A stretch of 64,000 bases of DNA from Symbiodinium natans (GCA_905221605.1 CAJNDS010000145.1:62001-126000), one strand, 5' to 3'; positions 42,425-53,637 are shown, numbered from the stretch's first letter. Made by a program: numbers and translations. The notes: a model not told the origin generated them from the sequence alone.

Positions 42425-42521
42425 CAGGGGCCTTAATACTTAGAATAGGGTTCTGGGGGTTAGTATATACTTATATAGGGTCCATGAGGGAATACTTTTA
42501 GTATTTATTCCGACCCCTATA
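42425..42521. mobile_element. Element B4
   Basis: AGGGGCCTTAATACTTAG, GAATAGGGTTCTGGGGG, ACTTATATAGGGTCCATGAG, AGTATTTATTCCGACCCCTA. The ends are inverted (AGGGGcC/GACCCCT). Confidence 0.65.
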
Positions 42522-42767
42522 TTAGGGAGCATAGGGTTTATGGTGTGCCTGCCTGCTCTGCGAAGAGAGACCTGGTCAGCCAGGTGAGATGTCGTGGGCG
42601 CGTTTGGGCTTGAGGGCCGTCAACTGCATGCTTCGAAACCCTGCTGCGCTTACGGTTGAGGGGTTGAGGTCTTAAACCCCATTAACCCTAGCGCCCTACC
42701 GCGCTAAAGTGATGATGCTACGATGCTCGTGCCTTTTGCCCTAGAGCTCTCTAGTCAAAGGCCAGCT

Positions 42768-42842
42768 TCCCACGTGTTTAGGGGTTTAGGGAGGGCTTAG
42801 CTTCCCACGTGTTTAGGGGTTTAGGGAGGGTTTAGGATTTAG
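42768..42842 (+). repeat. 35-bp tandem duplication
   Basis: CTTCCCACGTGTTTAGGGGT plus TTAGGGAGGG occurs twice in tandem. Confidence 0.85.
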
Positions 42843-42984
42843 GGTTCCTTGGCGCGGCAAATCCCTGGTCCGGAAGCCAAGGAAGGTGCTGGCACGGGAC
42901 GAAAACTTTGTTGGAGGAAACCAGGGGGTTTTGATAATATGTCTGTTGGGATGTTCCCCCTTATACTACTCCCCCCCCCCCCCC

Positions 42985-43623
42985 CTAAGATGGACACTTA
43001 AAGGCTATGCTGCACGTGCGTGCCTTGTAAACAAATACTTTACAAAGGAAACGCCCGCAGAATAGACGCAACGCACCCGCAGAATAGACGCAATGCAGCC
43101 TTAGCATCAGCACACTGTGTCCCGGGTGGGGCGCGGAGGGCGCGGAGGGCGCGGAGGGCGCGGAGGGTGCGGAGGGCGCGGAGGGTGCGGAGGGTGCGGA
43201 GGGCGCGGAGGGTGCGGAGGGCGCGGAGGGTGCGGAGGGCGCGGAGGGTGCGGAGGGCGCGGAGGGCGCGGAGGGCGCGGAGGGCACGGAGGGCACGGAG
43301 GGCACAAAGGCGTGGAGGGCGCGGAGGGGGCGGAGGGCGTGCAACCGAATGTCACGCTCCCCATCCGTGCTCCCCCCCCGCACCCGTCCGTCAACCTCCA
43401 GGCATGGTCCACGCCTCCCCACGCCACACCCCTCTCCCAGCAAAATGTTCCGAACCCCCTCCCTTGACCGTGTCGTCTCCGCGGCCTCCCGTGTTGACCG
43501 TCTCCTCTTCGTGGCCTCTTTCACCACAAAGCGATCCGATAGAACGCCTTCCGCGTTGAAGCGCCAAACGAGAACCCAAGAACAGAATTGGTTTTCGGGA
43601 AGAATACAAGAACAAGAAAACAA
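42985..43623 (-). CDS. Unknown 212-codon frame inside element A3
   Basis: An open frame with no ATG at its 5' end; the first codon of the open stretch is TTG. The N-terminal third has normal composition (WVLVWRFNAEGV, RFVVKEATKRRRS, SREGVRNILLGEG). Residues about 107-165 are a PSA/PSV tripeptide repeat encoded by the GGAGGGCGC minisatellite, and the C-terminal part follows it. The other five frames are also open over the minisatellite because a 9-bp unit has no stop, so openness there is not evidence. No family recognised. It may be non-coding cargo. Confidence 0.25.
   Translation of the reverse strand: MFSCSCILPENQFCSWVLVWRFNAEGVLSDRFVVKEATKRRRSTREAAETTRSREGVRNILLGEGCGVGRRGPCLEVDGRVRGGSTDGERDIRLHALRPLRALHAFVPSVPSVPSAPSAPSAPSAPSAPSAPSAPSAPSAPSAPSAPSAPSAPSAPSAPSAPSAPHPGHSVLMLRLHCVYSAGALRLFCGRFLCKVFVYKARTCSIAFKCPS
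43126..43340 (+). repeat. 9-bp GC-rich minisatellite
   Basis: About 23 units of GGAGGGCGC with GGAGGGTGC and GGAGGGCAC variants, located within A3. Confidence 0.9.
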
Positions 43624-43971
43624 AGAGCACGCGCAGAATAGACGTTAAGCGTCCAAGGCCCCCCCCCCCCTAATTATACTCCCTAGTAAGGCCTGTTACT
43701 GCAAGGGCGAACATCCCAATATGTATGGACCAACAGTTTCAAGAACCGAAGCTGTACATCGCAGAAACCCTGAGGCATATGTTCCCTACCGTTGGCCAAC
43801 GGGCACTCTTGTCTCGGGCCATGGCAAGATCTTCTGCGCGGCCCGGAGCTTTGTCGCGTGGGCCTGGGACAGAGACAACTCTGCAGGGTTCAGGGTTTAG
43901 GGTTTAGGACCCTAAACTCCTAGCGGCATAGGCTTCAGCAGCAAGCCAACAAATCCTAAATCCTAAGCCCT

Positions 43972-44235
43972 AAACCAGTAAACCATTACTGCTTAAACCC
44001 TAAACCCAAAACCATCAAACCATTAAAGCTTAAACCCTGAAACCTAAACCCAAACCATTAAACCATTAAAGCTTAAACTCTAAGCCCTCAACCATTAAAC
44101 CATAAAGCTTAAACCCTAAACCCTAACCCTAAACCATTAAACCATTAAAGCTTACACTCTAAACCCTAACCCTAAACAATGAAACCATTAAAGCTTAAAC
44201 TCTAAACCCTAAACCATTGAACCCTAAAGCATAAG
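43972..44235 (+). repeat. Degenerate array mixing telomeric units with AACCATTAAAGCTTAAA
   Basis: About six units of roughly 35-45 bp: TAAACCATTAAAGCTTAAAC followed by one to three CCCTAAA-type heptamers. A higher-order repeat that includes telomeric units. Confidence 0.8.
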
Positions 44236-44314
44236 ATGCCCTGAGCCGCATGCCCGGCCTCTTTAGCGCGGCAGAGGGCAGCGACTGCTGCGGCCAGGGC
44301 CTGCAGCCAGATGC

Positions 44315-44390
44315 GGGGTTTAGGGTTTAGGGTTTAAGGTTTAGGGTTTAGGGTTTAGGGTTTAGGGTTTAGGGTTTAGGGTTTAGGGCC
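44315..44390 (+). repeat. Telomeric tract (TTTAGGG)
   Basis: About ten units. Confidence 0.95.
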
Positions 44391-44597
44391 TCCACCTACT
44401 CAGTGCACTCCTCAATCCGGCTTCAATGTCAGAAATGGGGGTTTTCGCAATTAGTGGTATCTTATTGGGCCCTTCTTTTTAGGAAGTCCTACTATTTGGG
44501 GGTTCATATTGCGGGTTCCTTATTTTCGTAAACCCCCAAGTCAGTACGCATCATGAGTCGCAAGTAAGGCCTTGAAGCCTTGAACCCCTGAACCCTT

Positions 44598-44692
44598 GAA
44601 TCCTAATCCCTAAACCCCTAAACCCCTAAACCCCTAAACCCCTAAACCCCTAAACCCCTAAACCCTAAACCCTAAACCCTAAACCCTAAACT
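44598..44692 (-). repeat. Variant tract (CCCCTAAA)n then (CCCTAAA)n
   Basis: Seven octamers CCCCTAAA switch cleanly to heptamers at about 44660. Confidence 0.95.
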
Positions 44693-44779
44693 TGCGGAAC
44701 CCAAAGACCCCCACGCTCCCATGCGACTGGAGCTCAGAGCCTGCGCCAGAGCTCCGACATACCTTGGCAAAGGTTGCGG

Positions 44780-44950
44780 CTTTGGGGGTTTTGGGGGTTT
44801 TGGGGTTGTGGGGGTTTTGGGGGTTTTGGGGGTTGTGGGGGTTTTGGGGGTTTTGGGGGTTTTTGGGGCTTTTGGGGGTTTTGGGGTTTTTGGGGTTTTT
44901 AGGGGTTGTGGGGGTTTTGGGGGTTTTTGGGGTTTGGGGGGTTAGGGTTT
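44780..44950 (+). repeat. (TTTTGGGGG)-type array
   Basis: About 17 units GGGGGTTTT, GGGGGTTGT and GGGGTTTT, resembling the G4T4 telomere type. It gives Gly/Phe/Val/Leu-rich spurious frames. Confidence 0.9.
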
Positions 44951-45029
44951 CAGGGTTGAGGGTTTACGGATGAGGGCTCCAATCCCCCAAAACACAGGCT
45001 CTGGTGGTTGTGGGTTTTGGGGCTGTTTT

Positions 45030-45810
45030 AAACCTTCAACCCTAAACCCGAAACCCTAAACCCTAAACCCCAAACTTCCGCAAACCCTGAACCCCAAACC
45101 CTCAACCCTGAATTCCGAAACCTAAACCCTAAACCCTAAACCCTGAATTCCGAACAGGATGCGCGACGTTCAGCATGGTGATCGGCACTTCGACGAGGCC
45201 TCTAAGACAGCTTCAGGTTTAGGGTTTAGGGTTTAGGGTTCAGGGTTCAGGGTTTAGGGTTTAGGGTTCAGGGTTTAGAGTTTAGGGTTTAGGGTTTAGG
45301 TTTTAGGGTTTCAGGATCAACTTGGGGATTGCGGTTTAGGGTTTGGGGGTTTAGGGTTTGGGGGTTTAGGGTTCAGGGTTGCGGAGGCGACAGACATCCA
45401 ACCAAGAGACGGCTTCTCCGCCTGCCGTCCCGACCTTAAGCCCTGAATCCCAAGCCCTAAACCCTAAACCCTAAACCCCAAACCCTAAACCCTAAACCCT
45501 AAACCCCACACTTGGAGCCGCAGATTCCAGGCTGAGTGGATCATCTCCAGCTCTGTGCTGCTGGGGGTAAAGGATGACAGGGGTTTAGGAGACCCTAAAC
45601 CCTAAACCCTCGCTCCCTGAACCCGTGAACAAGAACTTAAAGCCCCGAATCCTCCCCTACACTCGGGTGTAGGGTTCAGAGTCCAGATGATCAGGGCTAG
45701 ACCCTAAACCCTACACCCAAAACGCCCTAAACCTAAACCCCAAACCCTAAAACGGCCGAAACCCCAAACCCTACACCCTAAACCCTAAACCCTAAACCCC
45801 AAACCCTAAG
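45030..45810. repeat. Cluster of short telomeric tracts
   Basis: CCCTAAA at 45040-45150, TTTAGGG/TTCAGGG at 45214-45385, CCCTAAA at 45455-45510 and 45685-45810, with islands under 100 bp. Confidence 0.85.
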
Positions 45811-46360
45811 CCCCGGAATTTCAAGACCTCACAAGGGCGGGCCGGGCCTGGAAGGAAGCGGACTGCCAGGGCCGCTTTGGCCGGGTCCACCTGCAGTGCC
45901 CCCAGGCCCAGGGTTTCGGGGGTTTAGGGTTTAGGGTTTATAGGGTTAAGTTTAGGGTTTAGGGTTTAGGGCTCAGTGGGTTTAGGGTTTAATTTCAGGG
46001 GTGTTTAGGATTTGGGGCTTAGACAGCTGTGGGTTTCGGGTTCAACTCCTGACTTTGGTGACTTTGCTGGCCCAGCCCTGAACCCAGTAGCCCTAAACGG
46101 CCCTAAAGGTGTAGGGTTGCAGTGGTTTAGGCTTCAGGGTTTCGGCGGTTTAGAGTTTAGGTCCCTCCACAGAAGGCTTACCAAGACTTGTTGGGGGGTA
46201 GGGTGTAATATAAACCCTAAACCCTAAAAGGAGCTCGGGGGCTAGAGGGTGAGGCATCCAAGAAGGCACCGGGGAGCACAGGGCAAAAGCCTTGAAACAA
46301 TCCTGAAACCCTGACGACTCACCACCGGCGCACCCACAGGCAACAGGGTGCAGGTCTGGC

Positions 46361-46624
46361 TCAGCAGGTCCCGCCGGTGGAGATACCAGGGATTGACCCG
46401 GTGTCTGGCTCCACACCTGCTTCTGGTCCCGCTGCGAGCGAGATCTCGCTCGCACGGCGCAAGGGGGCCCGGCATTGGGATGCCGGAAGCACCACATGAG
46501 TAGCCCCAGAGTCCAACAAGGCCGGCTTGGACTCAGGTGCTGCGATGCCCTCCTCCTCAGTCCGGTGCACATGTGGCTGCACGGATGGCATGGCAGGTGG
46601 GGCAATGCTTGCAACCTTTGCCAA
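46361..46624 (-). pseudogene. Ty1/copia-type retrotransposon aspartic protease fragment
   Basis: The minus-strand frame contains KPALLDSGATHVVLPA, the D-[ST]-G-A active-site box of retrotransposon proteases in the DSGATH form typical of copia polyproteins, followed by ISLAAGPEAG. The frame ends soon after GISTGGTC. A shifted minus frame further on (46242-46475) reads TLLPVGAPVVSRQGFRI, which fits the next conserved segment, so at least one frameshift separates them. No integrase or reverse transcriptase is visible nearby. Element A4 sits at its 5' edge. The protease call is fairly sure; the frameshift reading is inference. Confidence 0.6.
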
Positions 46625-46696
46625 CAGTCCTTGATACGGAGTATACTAGGGGTACTATAATCCCTGTTAAGGACTGGTAGTATAAGGGGAACCTAG
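46624..46696. mobile_element. Truncated foldback element A4
   Basis: Starts at ACAGTCCTTGAT, runs through GGTACTATAATCCCTG and ends GTATAAGGGGAACCTAG. The left terminus is missing. It abuts the start of the copia-like protease fragment. Confidence 0.65.
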
Positions 46697-48329
46697 CCCC
46701 TAAATCCTACAACGCTAAAACCCTTTAGAAGCCTTTGGGATCTTGTGTTTTGGATGATGGACAAGGGGCAGGCAGCTCGAACGATGACTGCAGCTGCTGC
46801 TAGTTCACAACCCCACTGTCAGCGAATTCTGCGGCAACCTGACTCGTGGGGCCTTCCTGGGAGCGGACTCAATCTCTAAGACCATGGCTCCGAATCGCAG
46901 GAATAACTGCAGGGGGCTTCTCGAAACTCGGGTTAGGGTCTAGGGCTTATAGGGCTATAGGGCTTAGGGGAACATACCTAAAGCCTAAACTTCAGACCCT
47001 AAACCCTTGCCGCTCCTCCGCAGGCATCATCTCTTCGTCTTCATCCCACTGCTCCTGCAGCACGCTCAGGGGTGCGGGAGGGCTCAGGGGCCAGAAAGAC
47101 ATACGGTTTAGGGTCTAGGGGGTTTCAAAGTGCTATCGACTGAACTTCATGTGGAGTTGCCCAAAGCAGATACGCCTTGATCAGATCCTCCCCCACCACC
47201 CCGCCGCCCCACCCGGCACCCTCCCTGCGCCCCCGCCTCCTCCGGGATAGCTTCGGGCTTATGGTTTAGGCTCTCAAAGCTTTCCGCAAGCCTCCGGAGT
47301 CAGGTGCTCGGCAGCAAATTCAAAGGCGGCGCTGCAGCAGGGATGCTGCCTGGGTTTGGAAAGCTTCGGGCTGAGAGTTCTGGGTTTTGGGACTCAGAGT
47401 TTCGGCTTCGGCTTGACTGAACCCAAGCCAAGAAACTGTGAACCCTGAACCTATACCCTCATAAACTCTGCTAGGGCGTGGGAGGACTTGCACCTCGAAT
47501 CATGTGATGCGTTTCGAAGGAGCACCGGCACTGGGTTCCGGCTTTAGGGACATGGAGCACTTTGAGCTAAGTTACTACAAACCCGAAAAGCCGACCCTCC
47601 AGCCCTGGCCTTGTCTTCAAGGTTGAATCCTAGGCTATAGCTGGTACGCATTGAGCACGAAGCTTTCCGAATCCCAAACAAACCCAAGCGGTCCGAGAAA
47701 TTGCTGCAGTGAGTGTGCGGCATGTGTGAGAGACGGGTTGAAGTTACGTGTCTAGACCCGAGACCTTGGAATAAAATGGGTACTCTTGTTGGTTCAAAGG
47801 GGCTTATACGGGAACCCCAAAAAACTTCGAGCAATGTTACGCCCCCCCCCCCCCCCCCCCTAAATGCCGTAAAGACCCTGACCAGACCGAACAAAAGCTT
47901 ACAAACACCTGAAGGGGCTTAGAAACAAACCTCTACAAACCTACCCCTCCACCCCCTACCTAAGCCCCCTAAACCCTCAACCCTGAATCCTAAGCCCACC
48001 ACACGCCCAAGGAGACCGAGCCCACCATCTGAGACCCCGCGCCCAAGCAGCGCCGGCAGCCTGCCAACGTTTAGGGTATTCCGGAACATCTAAGGCTGAT
48101 AGGGTGTGGGGTTTGGTTTAGGGCCTCTGGAATGTAGGGTTGAGGGGGGAGCCTTAAGCCCTAAACCCTAAACCCTAACAAAGGCAGCTCCCTGCAGCCA
48201 GAGTGGAAAGCAAGGGGAGGGGAGGGTTTAGGGGTTGCAGGGTGTAGTTACTGGCTCCGAGAAGGGAATGAGGGAACTAGGTAGCCTGTGGTTTAGGGTT
48301 TTGGGTTTAGGGTTTAGAGTTTAGGGTTT

Positions 48330-48429
48330 TCACACACACCCACACACCCACACACCCACACACCCACACACCCACACACCCACACACCCACACACCCACA
48401 CACCCACACACACTCTCTCTCTCTCTCTC
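48330..48429 (+). repeat. (ACACACCC)n followed by (CT)n
   Basis: About nine octamers, then CTCTCTCTCT and a short inverted CTCTCAGTGAGAG. Confidence 0.95.
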
Positions 48430-48516
48430 AGTGAGAGAACTCACCATGTATACATAGAGGGATGTAAGGTGCCTACTTCCTTCATTCCAGACTGAGAGGT
48501 TTAGGGATGTTTCGAG

Positions 48517-48517
<1 letters not shown>

Positions 48518-48559
<42 letters not shown>

Positions 48560-48575
48560 AAATAATAATAAAAAA
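48518..48575 (+). repeat. Poly(C)-poly(A) junction
   Basis: About 32 C directly followed by about 12 A and AATAATAA. Confidence 0.95.
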
Positions 48576-49496
48576 GCCTCTCTTGGTTTGCACCTTGGCC
48601 TCAAGGGTTTCTCAAGACCCTTAGGGTTTAGGGTTTAGGGTTTAAGGATTCGGGTTTAGGGCTTAGGGTCCCTAAACCCTGAGCCTCTCTTCCTTCAAGA
48701 CACAAAGCCCACGAGCCCCTGGAATGCGGGCCTTGTGAGCGCTACGAAGATGTCGCCCAGCGACCTTGTAGGCACTCACACCCCTAAACCCTAAACCCTA
48801 AACCCTGAACCCTAAACCCTAAGCCCCGAACCCAAATCCCTTGAACCCCTGAATCTGAAAGCTATCCCTCTTTGCAGCGGTTGAAGCTCCACTAGGTCTA
48901 GGGTTTTTAGAGTTTAGGGTTTAGGGTTTGGGGTTTAGGGTTTAGGGTTTAGGGACTCCCTTCATCCCCCTGGGCCCTAAACCCCAACCCCCCTCAACCC
49001 CAAAACCCCCAAACCTATGGCAACAGACAGGATTCGATCTGTTCCAGATGGGCACCCCTAAGCCGACCCAAACCCAAAACAGGGTTTAGGGTCGAAGGTT
49101 TGGGGTTCCCAAAAAGTTTTGCCATCAGCTTCACTGTGTTGGCATGAGTTCTAGGGCCTGCTCCTTCTGCTGTTGGCTTCTGGGATGCTTGTCCCAGCTT
49201 TTGACTATGGGCACAAGGTGGGGGCAACTTACACTACACCCGATGACCCTGCTCTGTGGTTGCCCTAAACCCTAAACCCTAAACCCTAAACCCCAAACCC
49301 CAAACCCTAAACCCTAAACCCCAAACAGTTAGTAGCTGGGTGGCTCATCCGGAAGCAGCTTTGAGATGGCGCGCAGCAGCGAAACGGCCTCAGGGTGGTG
49401 AAGTTCGAGTTTCGAAGGGTTTTGAGGGGTGCAAATGTTACAAGGGGGATGAAAGTTCGGGGCCTTGGTTTTGGGTTGGTGTTGCGAGGTTCGTAC

Positions 49497-49588
49497 GGTT
49501 TAGGGTTTAGGGTTTAGGGTTTAGGGTTTAGGGTTTAGGGTTTAGGGTTTAGGGTTTAGGGTTTAGGGTTTAGGGTTTAGGGTTTAGC
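49497..49588 (+). repeat. Telomeric tract (TTTAGGG)
   Basis: About 13 perfect units. Confidence 0.95.
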
Positions 49589-49738
49589 AGGTATAGGGCT
49601 GGCTCCAGGGTTCTCCAAACACCCGGTTAGAGACGGGCCTCCTGAAACGGGAAAGCTTGCGGCTGGACTTGCTTACATTTCGCCGCAAGCATATCACCCT
49701 TTTCAGTGCTTGTGTAAACCCGACACCCTAAACCCTAA

Positions 49739-49789
49739 GGAGGAGGAGGAGGAGGAGGAGGAGGAGGAGGAGGAGGAGGAGGAGGAGGA
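49739..49789 (+). repeat. (GGA)n microsatellite
   Basis: About 17 GGA, encoding poly-Glu in one frame, then GA-rich sequence to about 49935. Confidence 0.95.
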
Positions 49790-50751
49790 ATTAAGGCGGC
49801 AGGAGGATGAGGGAGAGAGAGAGGAGCGAAGGAGGGAGAGGAGGGCAGGAGTCAGTCACGGAGGAGGTACAGCGAGGAGGGGAGGAGGGGAGGAGTGAAG
49901 ATGAGTTATGCATGGACGGAGGAGGAGCGAGAGAGTGTCAAAACCAAACAAGTTGCAGCCACCTGGCAGGACATCGCGGCTCTCCAAATTTGCTCCGCGG
50001 GGTGGGGGGGGACCCTACACCCTTAAACTAAGTCCATCCTAAACGCTCACTCCCCTAAGCCCCTAAAGGGTTGCTACCCAACTCTGAATTTGTAGCAGGC
50101 CTCTTCTAAGGGCTGCTTCGTGCGGGGTAACCTATGGAAGCTTCCGGGAGCCTTATCTTGTGTTTACATAGTTCCGCTTCAATCCTCCCTCCCTTAAAGG
50201 AACCCTGGAATTAAATATACCAACAAGTCCCATACCCTAAAACCCGAAACCCTAAACAGGAAACCCTAGCACCCCTAAACCCTAACCCTAACCCCTTTGG
50301 GACATATGGCACCATCCTGACTCCACACGTGGGTGATGGTGCCGAAGCGCTGGAACATGGCTGCCAGGAGCTGGTTGTCCATGCTGCCGTTCGTGGCAGC
50401 TTGAGACAAGTAATGCCCTTGCTGATGGGGGGTTTAGGGTTTAGGGTTTAGGGTTTAGGGTTTAGGGTTTAGCTGCTGGACTTCTCTCTGAGCCAGGGGC
50501 GACATTTCCGAGATAAATATCGACCCCGAGGGTCCCATCCTGAGCTCGAAAACTCCTGCGCGCGCGCAGAAGCATGAGCTCGTAGCGCCCCGCCCCAGCC
50601 ATGCCCCTGGTTCTCCTCCTACGGTGGAACTTTGTGTTAAGAAATTTTATGAAGCAAGAAATTAGACTCTCGAATTGAGAAAAATAATTATATTCAGAGT
50701 CTGAATCGCAACCCAAACGTAATTACAAATTGAATGGCCTTTTTGCAAGGC

Positions 50752-51265
50752 TCCAGCCCTCCAGCCCTCCAGCCCTCCAGCCCTCCAGCCCTCAGCCCTC
50801 CAGCCCTCCACCCTTAAACCCTCCAGGATTAAGCCCTCCAGCCCTCCAGCCCTAGCCCTCCAGCCCTCCAGCCCTCCAGCCCTCCAGCCCTCCAGCCCTC
50901 CAGCCCTCCAGCCCTCCAGCCCTCCAGCCCTCCAGCCCTCCAGCCCTCCAGGCCTCAGGGTTCATGTTTCAGGGTTCGGGGTTTAGGGTCCCCTCCTCGA
51001 CCTGTCAATCTGAATCCTTTCTTGCTCCAAAATCTGGAGGGCTGGAGGGCTGGAAGGGCTGGAAGGGCTGGAAGGGCTGGAGGGTGGAGGGCTGGAGGGC
51101 TAGGGCTGGAGGGCTGGAGGGCTGGAGGGCTGGAGGGCTGGGAGGGCTGGGAGGGCTGGGAGGGCTGGAGGGCTGGAGGGCTGGAGGGCTGGAGGGCTGG
51201 AGGGCTGGAGGGCTGGAGGGCTGGAGGGCTGGAGGGCTGGAGGGCTGGAGGGCTGGAGGGCGGAG
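50752..51265. repeat. Large inverted octamer array, CCAGCCCT then AGGGCTGG
   Basis: About 24 units of CCAGCCCT (50752-50953), an 85-bp spacer with GGGTTCGGGGTTTAGGG-like sequence, then about 27 units of AGGGCTGG (51036-51265). The arms can pair over some 200 bp. Long frames here (QPSSPPAL, GWRAGGLE) are products of the octamer. Confidence 0.9.
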
Positions 51266-51631
51266 AAAGCAAAGGGTTGGTCAGGTTGAATAAGAAATGT
51301 TTTCAAGACTCTCGCCTCAAATCTACCTTTCTTAATACATCTGCCTGGTTAAGAAATGTCCCAGACTCTGGTGGACCTTCGAACCTTTCTTATCATAAGT
51401 TTTGACCGTAGTGAGGGTTTGGGGTTTAGGGTTTAGGGTTTGGGGTTTAGGCTTTAGGGTTTAGGGTTTAGGTCTCAACCCTACATCCTGCACCCCAAAC
51501 AGCCCTAAACTCTTAAACGCCCTGAAGCCCAACAAAAAGCCTGAAACAAATCCCGAACAACAAACACAGAGCCTCCTGAATCCCCAAATGCCAAACCTGC
51601 CAAAAAATGCCCCAAATGCCCAAAATTCCCC

Positions 51632-51980
51632 CCTAAACCCTAAACCCTAAACCCTAAACCCTAAACCCTAAACCCTAAACCCTAAACCCTAAACCCTAAA
51701 CCCTAAACCCTAAACCCTAAACCCTAAACCCTAAACCCTAAACCCTAACCTAAACCCGAAACCCGAAACCCCAAAACCCTAAACCTAAACCCTAACCCCT
51801 AAACCCTAAACCCTAAACCCTAAACCCTAAACCCTAAACCCTAAACCCTAAACCCTAAACCCTAAACCCTAAACCCTAAACCCTAAACCCTAACCCTAAA
51901 CCCTAAACCCTAAACCCTAAAACCTAAACCCTAAACCCTAAACCCTAAAGCCCAAACCCCAAACCAAACCCTAAACCCGA
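51632..51980 (-). repeat. Longest telomeric tract in the window (CCCTAAA)
   Basis: About 345 bp, near 49 units, with a few CCCTAA, CCCGAAA and CCCCAAA interruptions at 51747-51800 and after 51940. Unique sequence resumes on both sides, so it is not a chromosome end. Confidence 0.97.
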
Positions 51981-53110
51981 CCTACCCACCCACCCCCGGG
52001 CTTCCCTGCACGCTGCGCAGGAATCTCTTCAGCGCCAGCCTCTGTACATCTTTGGTTTAGGGTTCAGGGTTTAGGGCTTCGAAGCCCTAAACCCTAAACC
52101 CTAAATCCTAAACCCTAAACCTTGGGGGGAGTTCAGGTTCAGGGTTGGGGGATTTAGGGAGGGTTTTCAGGGTTAGTAGGGTTTAAAAGGTTGCAATTTT
52201 AGGTGTTTGAGTAGGGTTTAGGGTTCTCAGGTTTAGGGTTTTGGGGTTGGGCTTTGCAGTTGACATGGGGGATTCGGGAATTAGGGGGCTTGTAGATTTT
52301 CGGGGTGTCTTCCGGTTTGGGGCATAGGGATTTGCGAGTAAAGGGTTGTTGCCACTGCACATTCTTGGGGCCATGTGCGCTTTAGGGTTTAGGGTTTAAG
52401 GTTACGGCTTCGGGCTTTGGGTTTAGGGTTAAACGCTTGAGCCTGGCGCGCCACAGCCCAACCCCTAAGCCAAGGAGATGGTAGAAGATACGGTGAGTCA
52501 GATCCAAATAGCCTAAACCCTAAGACCCCTTACATTTAGGCATCCCCCCCTTCCCCAAAAGAGTTTATTATTCAGAGAAGTGGCTACACTGTAAAGCGAG
52601 ATGGCAGTGCCATTTTTGGGAGGCTATCTCTACGGTGCTCTGCTGAATGCTTCGAAAGGTACAGTCCAGGGGAGCCGCTCCTGCCCCTCGAGCGTCTCAT
52701 GAGGCCCTAAACCCTTACACCCTAAACACGCCAGCATTCCTAGACCCTGAGGCTTGGGCCAGTTTAGGGTTCAGGGTTCACGAGTTCAGGGGCTTAGGGC
52801 TTAGGGTACAGCGTCAGCGCACCGGGTCGGCCGAGATGCCTCCCGTAGCCCGTTGTGCTGGCTCTAGCACGTCCGCTGGCTCGGCCTTCATTCGAAGGGA
52901 CGACCGCGCACGGAGATTCACGCGCAGCTCTCAAAGCTCACGTTGGCAACCTCGAACGTTTGGGCTGGGTGGCAGTTGCGGTCCATCTTCTGTCCTGAGA
53001 AGATCCTAAACCCTAAACCCTAAACCCTAAACCCTAAACCCTAAACCCTAAACCCTAAACGAGAGGCTTATCAGGCTAAACCACATCCGCGATCCTTCCA
53101 TCGTCATCTT

Positions 53111-53223
53111 CTAGGCTGCCCAGTAACCTAGGCTTAAAAAGGGTACCCTTTTTTGCTTAAAGGGGTTTATAAGGGAACCTAAACAGCCCAAAAAGGGAAT
53201 AAGGGTACTACTGGGCATCCTAG
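53111..53223. mobile_element. Element E2
   Basis: 113 bp, differing from E1 at about two positions. TCTT flanks both ends, a 4-bp target duplication. Confidence 0.85.
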
Positions 53224-53502
53224 TCTTCCACGTGGAGCATGTCGCCTGGGTGCCCTCAGGGATCAGAACTCAGAGACCATGCTCCAGCTCCAGCGTGCGC
53301 CAGGTTTCAGGTTCAAGAAGGTTCTCCTAACACCCCTAAGCCCGGAACCAACTGAGGAGCAAACAAACCGCTGGCCTTCTGGCGAATTTAGGGTGATAGA
53401 CTGATAGGGGATCCGAAGGGCAGTACTGGACGTCCTAGCAAGCGCCCCAAAACCCTGAACCCTCACATCCTTCCTCCCCCTCCCAGCAAACGCCGACTTA
53501 TC

Positions 53503-53637
53503 GGGTTCTTAAGGGAGGGGGTTCAAGGGGGGTAGGTACCTAGGGAGCCTTAGGGATTCTAAGGGAGCCTTAGGCAGTAGTGGGAAGTAGCCTTGGGTTA
53601 CCTGCCCCCCCTTGAACCCCTCTCCCTTAAGAACCCC
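53503..53637. mobile_element. Element G3, full length
   Basis: 135 bp. GGGTTCTTAAGGGAGGGGGT and CCCTCTCCCTTAAGAACCC are terminal inverted repeats continuing into TTCAAGGGGGG/CCCCCCTTGAA. The middle is GGTACCTAGGGAGCCTTAGG. Confidence 0.75.

Larger units (their letters stand above)
42946..43719. mobile_element. Expanded foldback element A3 with internal cargo
   Basis: The ends match family A (TTGGGATGTTCCCCCTTATA on the left; GGGCGAACATCCCAA on the right). The usual 40-bp centre is replaced by about 690 bp between two C-runs (42970-42985 and 43661-43670). Flanks TATGTCTG and TATGTATG suggest an 8-bp target duplication. The cargo holds a 9-bp minisatellite and a long minus-strand frame. Confidence 0.65.
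46700..48770. other. Mixed region with few perfect telomeric runs
   Basis: Scattered GGGTTTAGGG pieces, a C-run at 47840-47862, and minus frames (47544-47894, 116 codons) without recognisable domains. 47752-47815 shares CTAGACCC...GGTACTCTTGTTGGTTCAAA with 7268-7330, an unnamed dispersed repeat. Confidence 0.5.

Noticed and set aside
43020-43559. Plus-strand Arg/Ala- and Gly-rich frames over the 9-bp minisatellite
   Set aside because: Open only because the unit has no stop; both strands and all frames behave alike.
50955-51405. GWRAGGLE and QPSSPPAL repeat proteins
   Set aside because: Translation of the AGGGCTGG/CCAGCCCT octamers.
51632-51980. True chromosome end
   Set aside because: Unique sequence and further tracts in both orientations continue on each side.
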